Part shown: in pieces, positions 1 through 10,403 of the stretch
How positions within the stretch are numbered: position 1 is the stretch's first letter
Layout: every line of letters begins with the position of its first letter
Source: Mycoplasma sp. NEAQ87857
GTDB lineage: Bacteria; Bacillota_I; Bacilli_A; Mycoplasmatales; Metamycoplasmataceae
Direction: 5' to 3'
Assembly: GCF_009792315.1 (NCBI RefSeq)
Contig: NZ_CP045542.1
Span: 558,001-622,000 of the forward strand
Length of the DNA: 64,000 nt
Program-made: the position numbers and the translations under genes
Notes under the pieces: generated by a model
Told to the model about the DNA's origin: nothing
Databases searched by the model: none
Seen by the model: only the letters and a program-made list of their open reading frames with translations

Positions 1-848
1 ATAATATGAAATCTAGATATATAGATGAATTTGTAAGAATTAATCCTGAACATATTATTGTATTTGCAGCGGGTAATGAATCAACCAAATTAAATGGACA
101 TCAGCTATCATATAACTCAATTGTTGTGGGAGCAAATGATATTTGAGGATATAGAGTACCATTTTCGAATAAGGATTCTAACACAGGTAGATACCCAACT
201 TTGTTAGCTAATGGTTTAAATTACAACTTTGGTAAAGAATTAGTTTCAGGAACAAGCTTCTCAGCACCTCTTATAAGTTCTATATTAGCTTCTTCGTTGA
301 TTACTCATAAACATATTTATGATAAAGGTAAAAATATAATTATTGCAATATCTGCATTATCAAGTTCTACATATTCAAAGAATAAATACGATTCTGGAGA
401 ATTAGACAAAGAATATGGGGCGGGTATATTTGATTTTCAAAAATGATTTAATTCATTAGAATCTTTAGTATATTTCAATATAAAAGGTGATAGCAGAAGT
501 ACAAAAGTGCCAATTACCTACCCTGCGAAAAAAGAACAATTAATTAAAATCAAAGATGTTTACGTTCAAAAAGATGAAGTGTTAAGAGGTTCATTGGCTT
601 GATTATTTTGGGGACATTACACTAATAATAAACTAACTTTACCAAAAGTAACAGATTTTGATTTAATCTTAAAAGACGAACAAGGTAATACCGTTATGTC
701 TTCAGTAAGTGGTTCAAGAAATATTGAAATGATTAAGTATAAAGCAAAAACAAGTGGTAAATATTCATTTTATGTTAAACAGTTTGCTGATATCCCGCAT
801 AATGAATCATATGATTTAGCATTCACAACCACCAAAGGATGAGACTAA
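1..848 (+). CDS. Subtilisin-like (S8) serine protease, 3' part
   Basis: The gene enters from the left edge and is open in frame 3 with TGA as Trp. It carries the S8 oxyanion motif AAGNES (about bases 66-83) and the catalytic serine motif SGTSFSAP (about 246-269); the Asp and His of the triad would lie upstream of the window. After the protease fold come about 140 residues of beta-type sequence ending KGWD, with no C-terminal membrane helix. The stop overlaps the start of the next gene (TAATG), so the protease and the membrane protein are translationally coupled. Mycoplasma S8 proteases include the immunoglobulin-cleaving MIP family, but nothing visible here proves that substrate. S8 assignment is firm; the role is unknown. 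Confidence 0.93.
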
Positions 849-1816
849 TGAAACATACACAAAACAATGTTAATAATCTAAATAAAAAAATAATAAATAA
901 CAAGAGAATATTTTGGATAATAGTTTCTGAAGTCATTCTATTTGTTATTTTTCTAGCTATTACAAAGTTCTTAATGCCTAATATGGAGGTAGCAATAGAC
1001 ACTAGTTATACTAATCTTGCTAATGTTTCAGATAAAACTTTATACACAACAATAATTAATGATTTAGTGTTTATTTCAATATTTGAAGTATTATTTAATT
1101 TAATCATATGAATGCTATGACATACTAATTTAAATAAAGAAACAACAAATAATCAAAACAATTTTAATAAATTAATTATTTATTGAATATTATTCAATAT
1201 AGTTTTAATCACAGTTTATTCACTAATGATGTTATTGTTTGAATATAAACCAAGTATTTTAGGTTTAAGTTATAGAGCGTTTATAGGGAACGATATCAAT
1301 AGATTTTATTTTTTAATTAGTAATGTTGTTATTATTTCTTTTGTAATATTAATCATTACTAATATTAGTAAATATTTAGTAATGCGTAATTTAAAGGATA
1401 AGTTTTTTAAAGTTATTATCTATATATTTGCTATAACTGCTCTTATACCACTTGTTTTAGTAATACCATTTTTCACAAGTGTTTGATCTATTAATGGAGA
1501 TGACAAATATAACTATATTGTTTACCCTAGTTTAATTACTTTTGCAACAATTTCTCCAATTTTAACTTTAATAAATCCTTTTTATTCATTAATTAATGCA
1601 TATTCATGAATCTCTTCTAATGAAGTGTTTGGTTATATGCATCTTTGAACTAAAGTCCCAACCACATGATTTACCATTAATTTGATATGAAGTTCCTTAT
1701 GCTTGATAAGTACAACATTAATAACTTTTTATATAAATAAGAAATATTTAGTTAAGAATAAGAGTGATTTAATTATAAATACCAAAAATCAATTACCAGA
1801 TAAATTTATTAACTAA
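848..1816 (+). CDS. Polytopic membrane protein, single-module copy of a repeated family
   Basis: A 322-residue protein with about six hydrophobic helices. The ATG at 848 overlaps the protease stop; an ATG at 839 is also in frame, but 848 gives the standard coupled TAATG. Landmarks are FLAITKFLMP near the first helix, TNISKYLVMRN in the middle, and TFATISPILTLINPFYS late. The same landmarks recur twice in the gene starting at 2244, so all three segments are copies of one module. I do not recognise the family. Coupling to a subtilase suggests a membrane partner such as an exporter, immunity or processing subunit, but that is inference. Confidence 0.85.
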
Positions 1817-1860
1817 ATTCAAATAAAATATAGTATTAAACACTAATATGTTTTATCAAA

Positions 1861-1944
1861 TAGTTTCCAAGTTTTAGTAAAACATCATAAAAAACATAAT
1901 TTAAATACTACTTTTCAACTTTTTCAAAACATTACATTGTAATT
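1861..1944 (+). repeat. Orphan IS1634-type end (remnant)
   Basis: This stretch matches the left end of the intact element at 4175. It begins TAGTTTCCAAGTTTTA, continues with an A-rich segment, and ends TTTTCAACTTTTTCAAAA, then ACATTGTAATT. The GC hairpin present in the intact copy has decayed here. No transposase is attached, so it is a solo end left by an old insertion or deletion between the two membrane-protein genes. Confidence 0.65.
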
Positions 1945-2243
1945 AATATTTTAAAAGTCAGTGAAGTATTTATATTTATTTTGATTTAAAGAATAACATA
2001 TATAAAGACAATGAATTATGTTTTAATTAAAAATAATTTCAATTTTTCATTTTTAGAAAATAATGTATTAATACTATATTTTTATTATTGACACAACTAT
2101 TTATATAAAATATTGTATTTTTGATTCTTTATTTACATTTTATACAAGAAAATAACCTAGATATGAATATAAAATAATATATAACAAATAACTTGTTTTC
2201 ACATTTATAATAAGTTTTTATATATCAAATAAAGGAGGAATAT
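1945..2243 (+). promoter_or_regulatory. Intergenic region with promoter for the fused membrane protein
   Basis: A TTGACA box at 2088-2093 is followed after 17 bases by TATTGT at 2111-2116, a plausible sigma-A promoter. The gene at 2244 has a strong ribosome binding site (AAAGGAGGAATAT) directly upstream. The leader would be about 120 bases. The rest is A/T-rich with no gene that I can support. Confidence 0.45.
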
Positions 2244-4109
2244 ATGAAAAATAATCTTAATAGCTTTAGTAAATTTATAAAAAATAATAAAAAAATCTTT
2301 TCAATAGTATTTTTTGAAATTATTTTATTTATTATTTTCCTAGCAATTACAAAGTTCTTAATGATTTCCACCCAGGTATCTGGTGGGAAACTAGTTAATG
2401 ATAGTGGAGAGCTAGGATCATCCTTAGGTGAAAATATCATTAAATATGGAACAATAACTAATGATTTGTTGTTTATTTCGATATTTGGAATATTATTTAA
2501 TTTAATTACATGAACACAGTGACATAGTTATTTAAAACAAGGTCTAATTAATAACCAAAAAGTTTTAAATAGATCAACTATGTACTGAATATTATTTAAT
2601 ATTGCTTTAGTTGCAATCTATTCATTAACAATGTTGTTATTTGAACATAAACCACGTATTTTAGGATTAAATAATAATCAGCTTTCTAATAGCGAAATTA
2701 ATAGATACTGATTCTTAATTGGTAATGCTCTTATAGTATTCTCTACTATTTTAATTATTACTAATATTAGTAAATATTTAGTAATGCGTAATATTAATAA
2801 TAAGTTTTTCAAAATTATTATTTCAATATTTGCTTTAACAGCAATAATTCCTGTTACCTTAGTGATACCATTTTTTGTAACAGTATGAAAACCTAGTTTT
2901 GGTGATAAGTATAATTATATTTTCTATCCTAGTTTAGTTACTTTTGCAACAATTTCTCCAATTTTAGCTTTATTAAATCCGTTTTATTCATTTATTAGTG
3001 TGTATTCACTTATTGCTTCAAAAGAAGTTTTTGGATATATGTATCATTGAACAAGTATTCCAACAATAATATTCATTATTAATGTAGTATTAAGTGGTTT
3101 ATTCTTAACAGGTATGACATTTATAACCTTTTACACAAATAAAAAATACCTAATTAAAGAGCGAAACAATGCTATCGTAGATTTTCAAGATGATTCTACA
3201 AACAAATTTACAAATAAATTAAATAATTTAGTAACTTTAATCAAGAAAAATAAAGCATTAACCTTTGTAATTATGTTTGAAATAATATTATTTACAACAT
3301 TTTTAGCTATTACAAATACTTTAATTTCAACTAACTATGAACTTACTTTACTTGTGCCTACAATAATAGGTTGAGAACCAACGCCAGGTAATGATTTTAT
3401 AATTAACGATTTAGTATTTACTATACTTTTTGGCGGTTTATTTAATTTGGTTATTTGAGTAATCTTGCACTTTAAATGAAAAGTTCAAGGTGTAAAAAAT
3501 ATCATTTTCTCAACTATCAAATGAACAGTATTTAATTTTATACTTTTAGCAATTTATTCAGTTGTTATTATTTCAAAAGGTCTAAGAAATAATTATTCAT
3601 TATTAAATCCATTAATGTTTATTGGTATTAATGTTATCGCAATTGTTTTTGGAGTTTTAATTGCAACTAACATTAGCAAATTTTTAATATTAAGAAATTC
3701 AAAAAGTATATATTTTAAAATTATTGCTTTAGTAGCTATTGTTAGCTTTATAATAGGAGTAGCTTTAACAACATCTTTATTAATCAATGCAAATTTAAAT
3801 AGAGAAAATAGCTATGATAAATACAAAGAGTTATACATAACTTATGGATTTGTTTCACCTATTTTAACAATCTTAAATCCGTTTTATTCATTTATTTCTT
3901 TATTCTCAACCCTTTCATTAAGAAAATTAATCAATTTTGAAATTTGAGGTTGAAATCTAATTATTATATTATTACTTATTAATTTAATAATTAATACCTT
4001 ATATTTAATCTCATTACCTACAATTCTTTTTATCTTAAACTATAAAAAAGAAAACAAGATTAAACAATTAAATTCTAACGAAATGATGTTATTAAATAAA
4101 ACAAATTAA
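2244..4109 (+). CDS. Membrane protein made of two fused copies of the upstream module
   Basis: A 621-residue protein, open with TGA as Trp throughout. Residues 1-310 closely resemble the neighbouring 322-residue protein: FLAITKFLM, TNISKYLVMRN, TFATISPILALLNPFYS. Residues about 311-621 are a second, more diverged copy with FLAITNTLIS, ATNISKFLILRN and FVSPILTILNPFYS. Together they give about 12 membrane helices. A duplication followed by in-frame fusion explains the layout. A cytoplasmic charged linker near residues 300-325 joins the halves. No ATP-binding or known transport motif is visible. The gene is followed by a bidirectional terminator. Function unknown. Confidence 0.88.
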
Positions 4110-4120
4110 ACTTAAACAAA

Positions 4121-4149
4121 AAAATATGAGTACATAGTACTCATATTTT
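4121..4149. terminator. Bidirectional terminator
   Basis: A perfect 12-bp stem (AAAATATGAGTA with its complement) around the loop CATAG, with A and T runs on both sides. It lies 11 bases after the membrane-protein stop and can also stop leftward transcription from the insertion element. Confidence 0.85.
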
Positions 4150-4200
4150 TATTTTTTACCTGAGTTTCCCCTGAGTTTCCAAGTTTTAACAAAAAACGAT

Positions 4201-4227
4201 AAAAAGAGCATTTTATTGCTCTTTTTT
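4201..4227 (-). terminator. Terminator inside the IS, after the transposase gene
   Basis: Stem AAAAAGAGCA/TGCTCTTTTT with a 5-nt loop, about 30 bases beyond the transposase stop. The same hairpin survives in the orphan end at 26020-26104. Confidence 0.75.
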
Positions 4228-4255
4228 CAACTTTTTCAAAAATTTACATTGTAAT

Positions 4256-5914
4256 TTATGGTTTTTGAGTTTCTAATATCTTTTTGATAATAACAAAATC
4301 ATTTAAATGTTGCATATTATCTTTATTTTCTATTAATTTTTCAGTGATAATTTTTGAATTTATCACTTCAACATATTTATTAGCACTTAAAATTGCTTTT
4401 ATTAATCTTGTGTTAGTAAATCTTTCGTTTTTAACACCTAATACAGGTTCTAAGTTTTTATTTACTAAAGTTAGTAAATATCTCATAAGAACCAATGATA
4501 TAAAGCATAAAAGAAAATATCCTTCAATGTGTTTGTCACTTCGCACATACACAGGTCTGATTCTTAAAGCGTTTTTTAATGTTCTAAAGTTTTCTTCAAC
4601 TTGTCATTGTTTTGCATATAAATCAACAACATCTTGAACTGTAAGATCGTGTCTTGATGTTTCGTAAGCGTATAAACCATCAAACTTTTTATCTCTCTCG
4701 ATTTTTTCATAATCTAACTTGTATGAAGTTGTTTTACCATTTTCAATTTCTTTAAAGAATTTGTATTTTTTACCAGCAAGCAAATCAGCTTGAGCAACAA
4801 TACCATTTTTAGCTTTTTTATTGAAATTATCAATAAGAATTTGTCTATCTTGTTTATCTTTTTTAGCACGTTTTTCACTATAAGTTATTATTCTACGTCT
4901 AGTTCTTCCGTTTGGACGTTTTTTCTGTCATAGCGATTCATAAGTTTCTTCTTTAAATTTAAAATTATCTAAATCAACATATCCTTCAGGATCTTGAGCG
5001 AATAATTTAGTTCTTTTAGTAGCGATTTTTAATCTGTAAGAGATTATAAAATCAATATTATTTTGTTCTAGGAATCTAATGTTTTTATTGGTACTCATTC
5101 CTCTATCAGCAATTATTGTAACCATTCTAAGGTTGTAAATTTTCTTGATTTCGTTGATAAATGGAATGAAAGTATTTGGGTCAGCTGTATTGCCTTTAAA
5201 TAATTTGTAATGGATTGGAATACCATTTTCATCAGTGATTAAACCCACTACAATTTGATCTTCTTTGAATTTTCCATCTTTTGAATATCCAGGGTGTTTA
5301 AGACCTAAACTTGTAAAAGTTTCAAAATATACAGTTGATGAATCAAATCACATAACATCAACAGATCTTAGGTTTTTAGAAATTAATGAATTATTGATGT
5401 TTTTTAAAATAGTTGTTTTATTATCTGAAAGATAATCTAAAGAGTTGTAAAATGTAGTCTTTTTTGAATCAAATTCAATTTCATAATCAGGAATACTTTC
5501 AAAAGTTTTAATAAGACTTTGTTGTTTTAGGATACGTGTTGAAATTATAAATTTCAATATTTTTATTAATTCTTTTGATCTTGTTTCTTTTGTCTTCTCA
5601 AAAATATCCAAGTCATCAATTGTGTTAAATAAAACTTGATGACCATAATTAACAACTTTTGATTCAACAACTGAATTTTTAAGAACTTTATTTACTTCTT
5701 GCAAAATTTTGTCTTTAGGTCATTCAGGATCTCAACTAACACAAGCTTCTTTTAAGAGATTAATTGGGTCTTTTGTAGATTTTTCTAATTTTTCTAAATT
5801 CCCCAAACCAATACTTCTCTTATAACCTCTAGCATGACCATTTGAGATAGCTGCTGTGATGTAGTATGTGTCTTTTCTTTTACTTCTAACAATAATTCAC
5901 TTTTCTTTTTTCAT
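4256..5914 (-). CDS. IS1634-family (IS4-like DDE) transposase, intact
   Basis: 552 residues; I checked the frame for TAA/TAG from end to end and it is open, with several TGA Trp codons. It carries DDE landmarks: MWFDSSTVYFE (first Asp), IIADRGMST (second Asp), and QWQVEENFRTLK with the acidic catalytic residue in the YREK-like region. The ATG at 5914 starts MKKEKWIIVRSKRKDT, the usual N-terminus of mycoplasma IS1634 relatives. It lies entirely within the inverted repeats at 4175-6027 and is likely functional. Confidence 0.92.
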
Positions 5915-6139
5915 ACTCCTAATTATACCATAATTACAATGTAATTATGTGGAAAAAATAATTTTTTTACTATACGTAGTATAGTAAGTGTGGAAAAGTG
6001 CTAAAAAATTGGTCAAAACTTGGAAACACAGGATAATCGAACTTAAAATTTTAAGACTACCATATTTTGGCAATGATCTAATATCTAATACTTTTAATAT
6101 CTTTTCTAAATTCTTATCCATTTTTAGTCTTAAAAAGTA

Positions 6140-7627
6140 TTATTTATTCTCTTTTCATACAATGACTGTAGCTTTTTCATTTAAAATTTTCATAACTTTT
6201 GATGCATCAAAATATTTATCATTTTTTTCGAAATTTAATGTTTCACTTAGGGAAGATACTAAGTATCTTTGAATAAATAAAGCGATGTATCAAATTATAA
6301 AATAACCTAACATATATTCTTGTTTTCAATCATAAGTAGATTTTGTTTCAAATTTAGTAAATAATAATCTTAAATATTCTTCAATGTTTCATAGTTCTTT
6401 TATTTGTTTAATAGTTTTTATTAGTTTATCTTCTTTGATATTAGTTCTAATTCCATAAAATCCAATTGTTTTAAAATTATCATTATTTTGTTTTTGGTTA
6501 TTTAGGTTGTTAGATTTTAATTTTTTAACATTATTTAAATCACATTCAATCCTATCGTATGAATAAATTAATATAATGTCTTCTTCTAATGAATAGTCTT
6601 TTGTGTTATTGTTAATAGAGTCTATTACAGGTATTCTTTTAACTCAAAAATTATCTATAACTTCTTCAAAAGTATTTAAATCAAATGTATTAGATATATG
6701 TTCATCTGGGAAATTTATTTTTTCAGTAATTATATAGTTGTAATCCAATTTTTTCATTTCTAATAGGTTAGTTTTAGAATTTATATCATTATCAAAAATA
6801 ATTGTACTATTTTTAAAATTAAAATTCTTTTTTAATCTTTTTAAAAATGGTAGGAAGGTTTTGAATTTATTTGTGTTTTCTCAAAAAACTTCAAAATTAA
6901 TAGGTATACCTTTATTATCTACTGCTAAACCTAAAACTATTTGTGTTTGATCAGGTTCTAAGTCATATGATAATTTATAATTCCTTAAATCATTCACACT
7001 AATACTTTTAAAATAAATAGTTATTTCATCATAATAATCACTTAAATCATTGATAGATAACCTTGATAATTGTTTATTTAAATGACTTATTAAATTAGTT
7101 TTTTCTTTAGCTATTTTTCTTAATGATCTATAAATTGAATCTAAAGGAAAATTATAATTTGCTAAGTATTTTTCATTTAGATTTAAAATTTTAAACGATT
7201 CATTTGGTCTTAAACTGATTGAAGTTATTAAAAATTCTACAATATCTACTAAAGAATATTTTGTTTGATAGTTTTTATTCATTTTGTTGAAAAACTTATC
7301 CAATTTAAGAGTGTTAAATATCTTTTTATAGATTAAATTTCCATAACACTTTGTTTCTAATGTTTCATTATCTGCAAGAAGCACATTATGAATAAGTGAA
7401 TCCATAACATCAGATACTAATTGATTTGCTTCTGATATTTTTGCTTTTGACTTTTTACATTTTTCTTTTAATTTTTCAATAGCAAGTGGGTCGTTTGCTA
7501 TTAAATCTTCTTTTTTACCTAATCTTTGTACAACTTTATGAACTGCTTTCTTTTTAACTTTGTCTCATTTTGATTCCACTAGTGTTACATATTCAACACC
7601 GCTTACTTTACTAATTTTTACAAACAT
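6140..7627 (-). pseudogene. Divergent IS1634-like transposase, probably decayed
   Basis: 495 codons starting MFVKISKVSGVEYV at 7627. It aligns in outline with the neighbouring transposase: YYDEITIYF for the first Asp motif, IIFDNDINS where ADRG is expected, and NIEEYLRLL for the Glu motif. The frame stops at a TAA at 6140, but the same frame beyond it continues with sequence resembling the missing tail (MDKNLEKILKVLDI), which suggests a premature stop. No terminal repeat lies on its right side (the ZIP gene ends at 7682), and its left side abuts the intact IS. It is probably an immobile remnant partly displaced by the newer insertion. A functional shortened protein cannot be excluded. Confidence 0.7.
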
Positions 7628-7665
7628 AGTGTAATTATACCTTTTGATAATATAAGAGATATAAA

Positions 7666-7692
7666 AAACTTCTTAATTAAATTAAGAAGTTT
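7666..7692 (-). terminator. Terminator after the ZIP transporter gene
   Basis: Perfect 13-bp stem AAACTTCTTAATT/AATTAAGAAGTTT flanked by A and T runs. It overlaps the final codons of the transporter and sits between two leftward genes. Confidence 0.8.
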
Positions 7693-8770
7693 GACTAAAT
7701 TCTATAACTTTAGTTATTAATTGATGAGTATGTTCATGTTCAGAATGTTCATGTAAGTGGAACGTAAGAATTAATACAGAAAATACAACTCCAAGGAATA
7801 ATGAAATAATTGTAATAATTCATCTTCTTTTTTCCATATCAACATGGTAGAATTCTGGGAAAAATTCTACCAATGATGTAAATAAGAAAATTCCAGCAAT
7901 TGCTGCAATTAATGCTGCTTGAGCAAAATTGTGTGCATCAATTCATGAACCTATAAAAATACCAATTAACATAAATGGTAAAAATAGCATATCCATTAAA
8001 GTTGAAATTAATAATGAGTTTCATCTTCCATAACCTGAGTCTCTTAATCGATAGTAAAAAACTAATTCTTCAGGTATCATATGTAAAATCAATGAAACAA
8101 AATATGCTACTGTTAAATTATTAGCACTACCTTGAATTGCTAAGCTTAAGTTATATCCAATAAGCATTCCTTCAGGAATTCTATGGGTTAATAATAAAGC
8201 TAAAGCAACAATTTTAAGTTTAGCACTAACTTTTTCACTTAAAGCTTCTTCAGCTAGGATAATACTATCTTCTTGATTAAAGATGTGATCAGGATGCGAA
8301 TGAGAATGTAAATGACCTTCACTAGAGTGATCATGCACAAATATACTAGTTTTTTTATTAGTCATTAATTTTTTATTGATTCTATAACTAATAACAAATT
8401 TAAGAATAAATGAAAAAATTATTCCACCTAATACTCCACCAAAAACTGTAGCGATATTATATCCATATTGACTTCATTCACTTAATTCCTTACCTTGATC
8501 TTCAAGTACTTCAATCCCTTTTGATGATTGCTCAATTGCTTCTCTTAAAAAACCAAAAGTAGCAAGAATTAAGAAAAATCCGGTTGAAAAAGCATAAAGG
8601 TATACTTTAGTTTGATGGTTTAATTTACTTTTAAATAATGGGAATAAAAAAGAAATAAAAACCGGTATAAATAACAAAATTAATAAAGCAATCAAAACAA
8701 TTACAACTCTAGCAGCTGCATCTGAATGTAATTGATTTGATAAACTATTAAATATTTGCTGAATATCCAT
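7682..8770 (-). CDS. ZIP-family divalent metal (zinc) transporter
   Basis: 362 residues with about eight membrane helices. It has the two ZIP signature helices: HRIPEGMLIGYNLSLAIQG (about residues 200-218) and LILHMIPEELVFYY (about 233-246), whose His and Glu residues form the metal pathway. A His-rich loop (HSSEGHLHSHSHPDH) precedes helix IV, and the C-terminus is also His-rich (HEHSEHEHTH), both typical metal-gathering segments. The start codon overlaps the last base of the yebC stop, so the two are co-transcribed. Zn2+ uptake is the likeliest role. The second signature reads PEEL rather than the common PEGL, which may alter selectivity. Confidence 0.92.
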
Positions 8771-9501
8771 TAGTTATATTTGATTTCGATATTGTGATAA
8801 ACTTCTTGAATATCGTCATCATCTTTTAATTTTTCAACAAATTCAAGTAATTTTGTTTCTTTTTCTTGATCATATTCAACATACATATTAGGTACATATG
8901 TTACTTCACATTGAACGAAGTTTTCAATGTCAAAGGCACTTTCAAGTTCATTTTTAACATCAGTGAAGTTTTCAGGAGCAGTAATAACTACATAAGTATC
9001 ATCTTCAACTTCGATATTTTCAGCTCCATTTTCAATTGCTAATAACATTAATTCTTCTTCGTTAGCTAATGATTTATCAAATTCAATAATTCCTTTTTTA
9101 TCAAAAGCAAATGGAATTTGACCTGTTTTACCTAATGAAGCATTTTGTTTTTTGAAATACGCTTGTACATTTGAAGTAACACGATTAATATTGTCACTTA
9201 AAGTAACAACAATAAAACTAGCTCCACCACTTACAGTAGCATTAAAAATTGTTTCTACAAAGGCATTAGCATTTTTATCACCTTTAGCTTTTGAGACAGC
9301 TCTTTCAATGTTGTCCTTTGGCATATTTTTACTTTTAGCTTTTGAAATAGCTAATTTTAATGCTGGATTAGTTTCTGGATCTGGTCCTAATTTAGCAGCT
9401 ACATAAATTTCTTTTGAAAGTTTTTGAAAAATTTTTCCCCTAGCTGCATCTTGAGCACCCTTACGGTGCATAATATTGGCTGCATGTGAATGTCCGGCCA
9501 T
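8770..9501 (-). CDS. yebC: YebC/PmpR family protein
   Basis: 243 residues, full length, starting MAGHSHAANIMHRKGAQD, the hallmark N-terminus of the YebC/TACO1 family, followed by GKIFQKLSKEI and the conserved MPKDNIERA segment. Members have been described both as DNA-binding regulators and as factors that help ribosomes through proline-rich stretches. A strong ribosome binding site (AAGGAGGAA) precedes the ATG. It lies downstream of nadE and overlaps the ZIP gene, so the three genes probably form one leftward operon. Confidence 0.95.
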   Translation of the reverse strand: MAGHSHAANIMHRKGAQDAARGKIFQKLSKEIYVAAKLGPDPETNPALKLAISKAKSKNMPKDNIERAVSKAKGDKNANAFVETIFNATVSGGASFIVVTLSDNINRVTSNVQAYFKKQNASLGKTGQIPFAFDKKGIIEFDKSLANEEELMLLAIENGAENIEVEDDTYVVITAPENFTDVKNELESAFDIENFVQCEVTYVPNMYVEYDQEKETKLLEFVEKLKDDDDIQEVYHNIEIKYN

Positions 9502-9524
9502 AAATTTCCTCCTTGATTATTTAA

Positions 9525-10316
9525 TTAAATTGGTTTATTTGGTTGATAAGCAGTATCACGCTTATGTTGTGTAGAATTATGTTTGTGTTGAATTTTAGCT
9601 ATTGTGTCTTGAGATAAAGTTTGATTAATTAAATCTAAATTATCTAAATTATTAATATAAAAATCTAAATCTTTATAACTAAATCCCAATTCAACTTCAT
9701 CAGTTTGACCATCTCACAATCCTGCAGATGGTTTTTTATTAATGATATCTTCTGGCACATTCATTAATGATGCAAGATATCTAACTTCACCTTTAGTTAA
9801 TTGACTAATTGGTAATAAATCAGCTCCTCCATCACCAAATTTTGTAAAGTATCCAATGTATACTTCACAAGCATTATCTGTACCTAAAACTAATGCTTTA
9901 TTATTTTGAGCATAAGCATATAAAGTGATCATTCTTAATCTTGGTTTAATATTAGCTATAGCTAATTCATTAGTTACATTAAAAATGTTTTTAAGTTCTA
10001 AAAAACCATTAGTTAAATCTTGATAAATAAATTGGTCATTAAAGGTATTTTCTAACTGCTTAATATGATTTAAATCACTATCTGTCATTGAAATAATTGG
10101 CATTACTATTGCTGTTACTTTATCTTTAAATACACTTTTAGCTAAAGCATAAACTAAAGCTGAATCAATACCACCACTAATACCAACAACTACTCCTTTA
10201 GCATTAGCGTTAGCAACTTTAGTTTTTAAAAATTCTTGAATTGTTTTAATATATGATAAAGCAGCTTCTTTATCATATACAGGTTCACTACCTTGATATT
10301 TTGTTATTTTACTCAT
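9525..10316 (-). CDS. nadE: NH3-dependent NAD+ synthetase
   Basis: 263 residues. It has the PP-loop SGGIDSALVYAL (about residues 48-59) for ATP pyrophosphate binding and the downstream GTDNACEVYIGYFTKFGDGGADLLP region that binds deamido-NAD and ammonia. There is no glutaminase domain, so it uses free ammonia. The frame must pass a TGA Trp codon at 9714-9716 to reach the TAA at 9525. Together with PncB (21935-22963) it covers two steps of the route from nicotinate to NAD; NadD would be elsewhere. It reads into yebC 23 bases downstream. Confidence 0.95.
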
Positions 10317-10376
10317 TAGTAATATATACCTCTCATTAATTATACTTAATATTTAAAAATTAAGTTATTTTTTAAA

Positions 10377-10403
10377 AATAAAACTCACTAAGTGAGCTTT
10401 ATT
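10377..10403 (-). terminator. Terminator after the EIIBA-like gene
   Basis: A 13-bp stem (AATAAAACTCACT/AGTGAGCTTTATT, one G-T pair) that overlaps the stop codon of the leftward EIIBA-like gene and lies about 60 bases upstream of the nadE start. Confidence 0.8.

Larger units (their letters stand above)
4175..6027 (-). mobile_element. IS1634-type insertion sequence, apparently complete
   Basis: The element is bounded by 16-bp terminal inverted repeats: GTTTCCAAGTTTTAAC at 4175-4190 and GTCAAAACTTGGAAAC at 6012-6027, matching at 15 of 16 positions. It is about 1.85 kb with one leftward transposase gene. Inside the right end are two further dyads, ATAATTAC around 5930 and ACTATAC/GTATAGT around 5969-5985. 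I could not identify a clear target-site duplication. Solo copies of the left end occur at 1861 and 26020, so the family has been active in this genome. Confidence 0.85.

Noticed and set aside
1-848. Calling the subtilase an immunoglobulin protease (MIP) with a MIB partner
   Set aside because: Only the C-terminal half is visible and no MIB-like gene is seen in the window, so the specific name is not supported.
4284-4637. Rightward open frame opposite the IS transposase
   Set aside because: It lies fully inside the leftward transposase gene, lacks a ribosome binding site and has no recognisable protein features.
9152-9406. Rightward frame opposite yebC
   Set aside because: The leftward YebC frame is conserved end to end; the opposite frame is chance.
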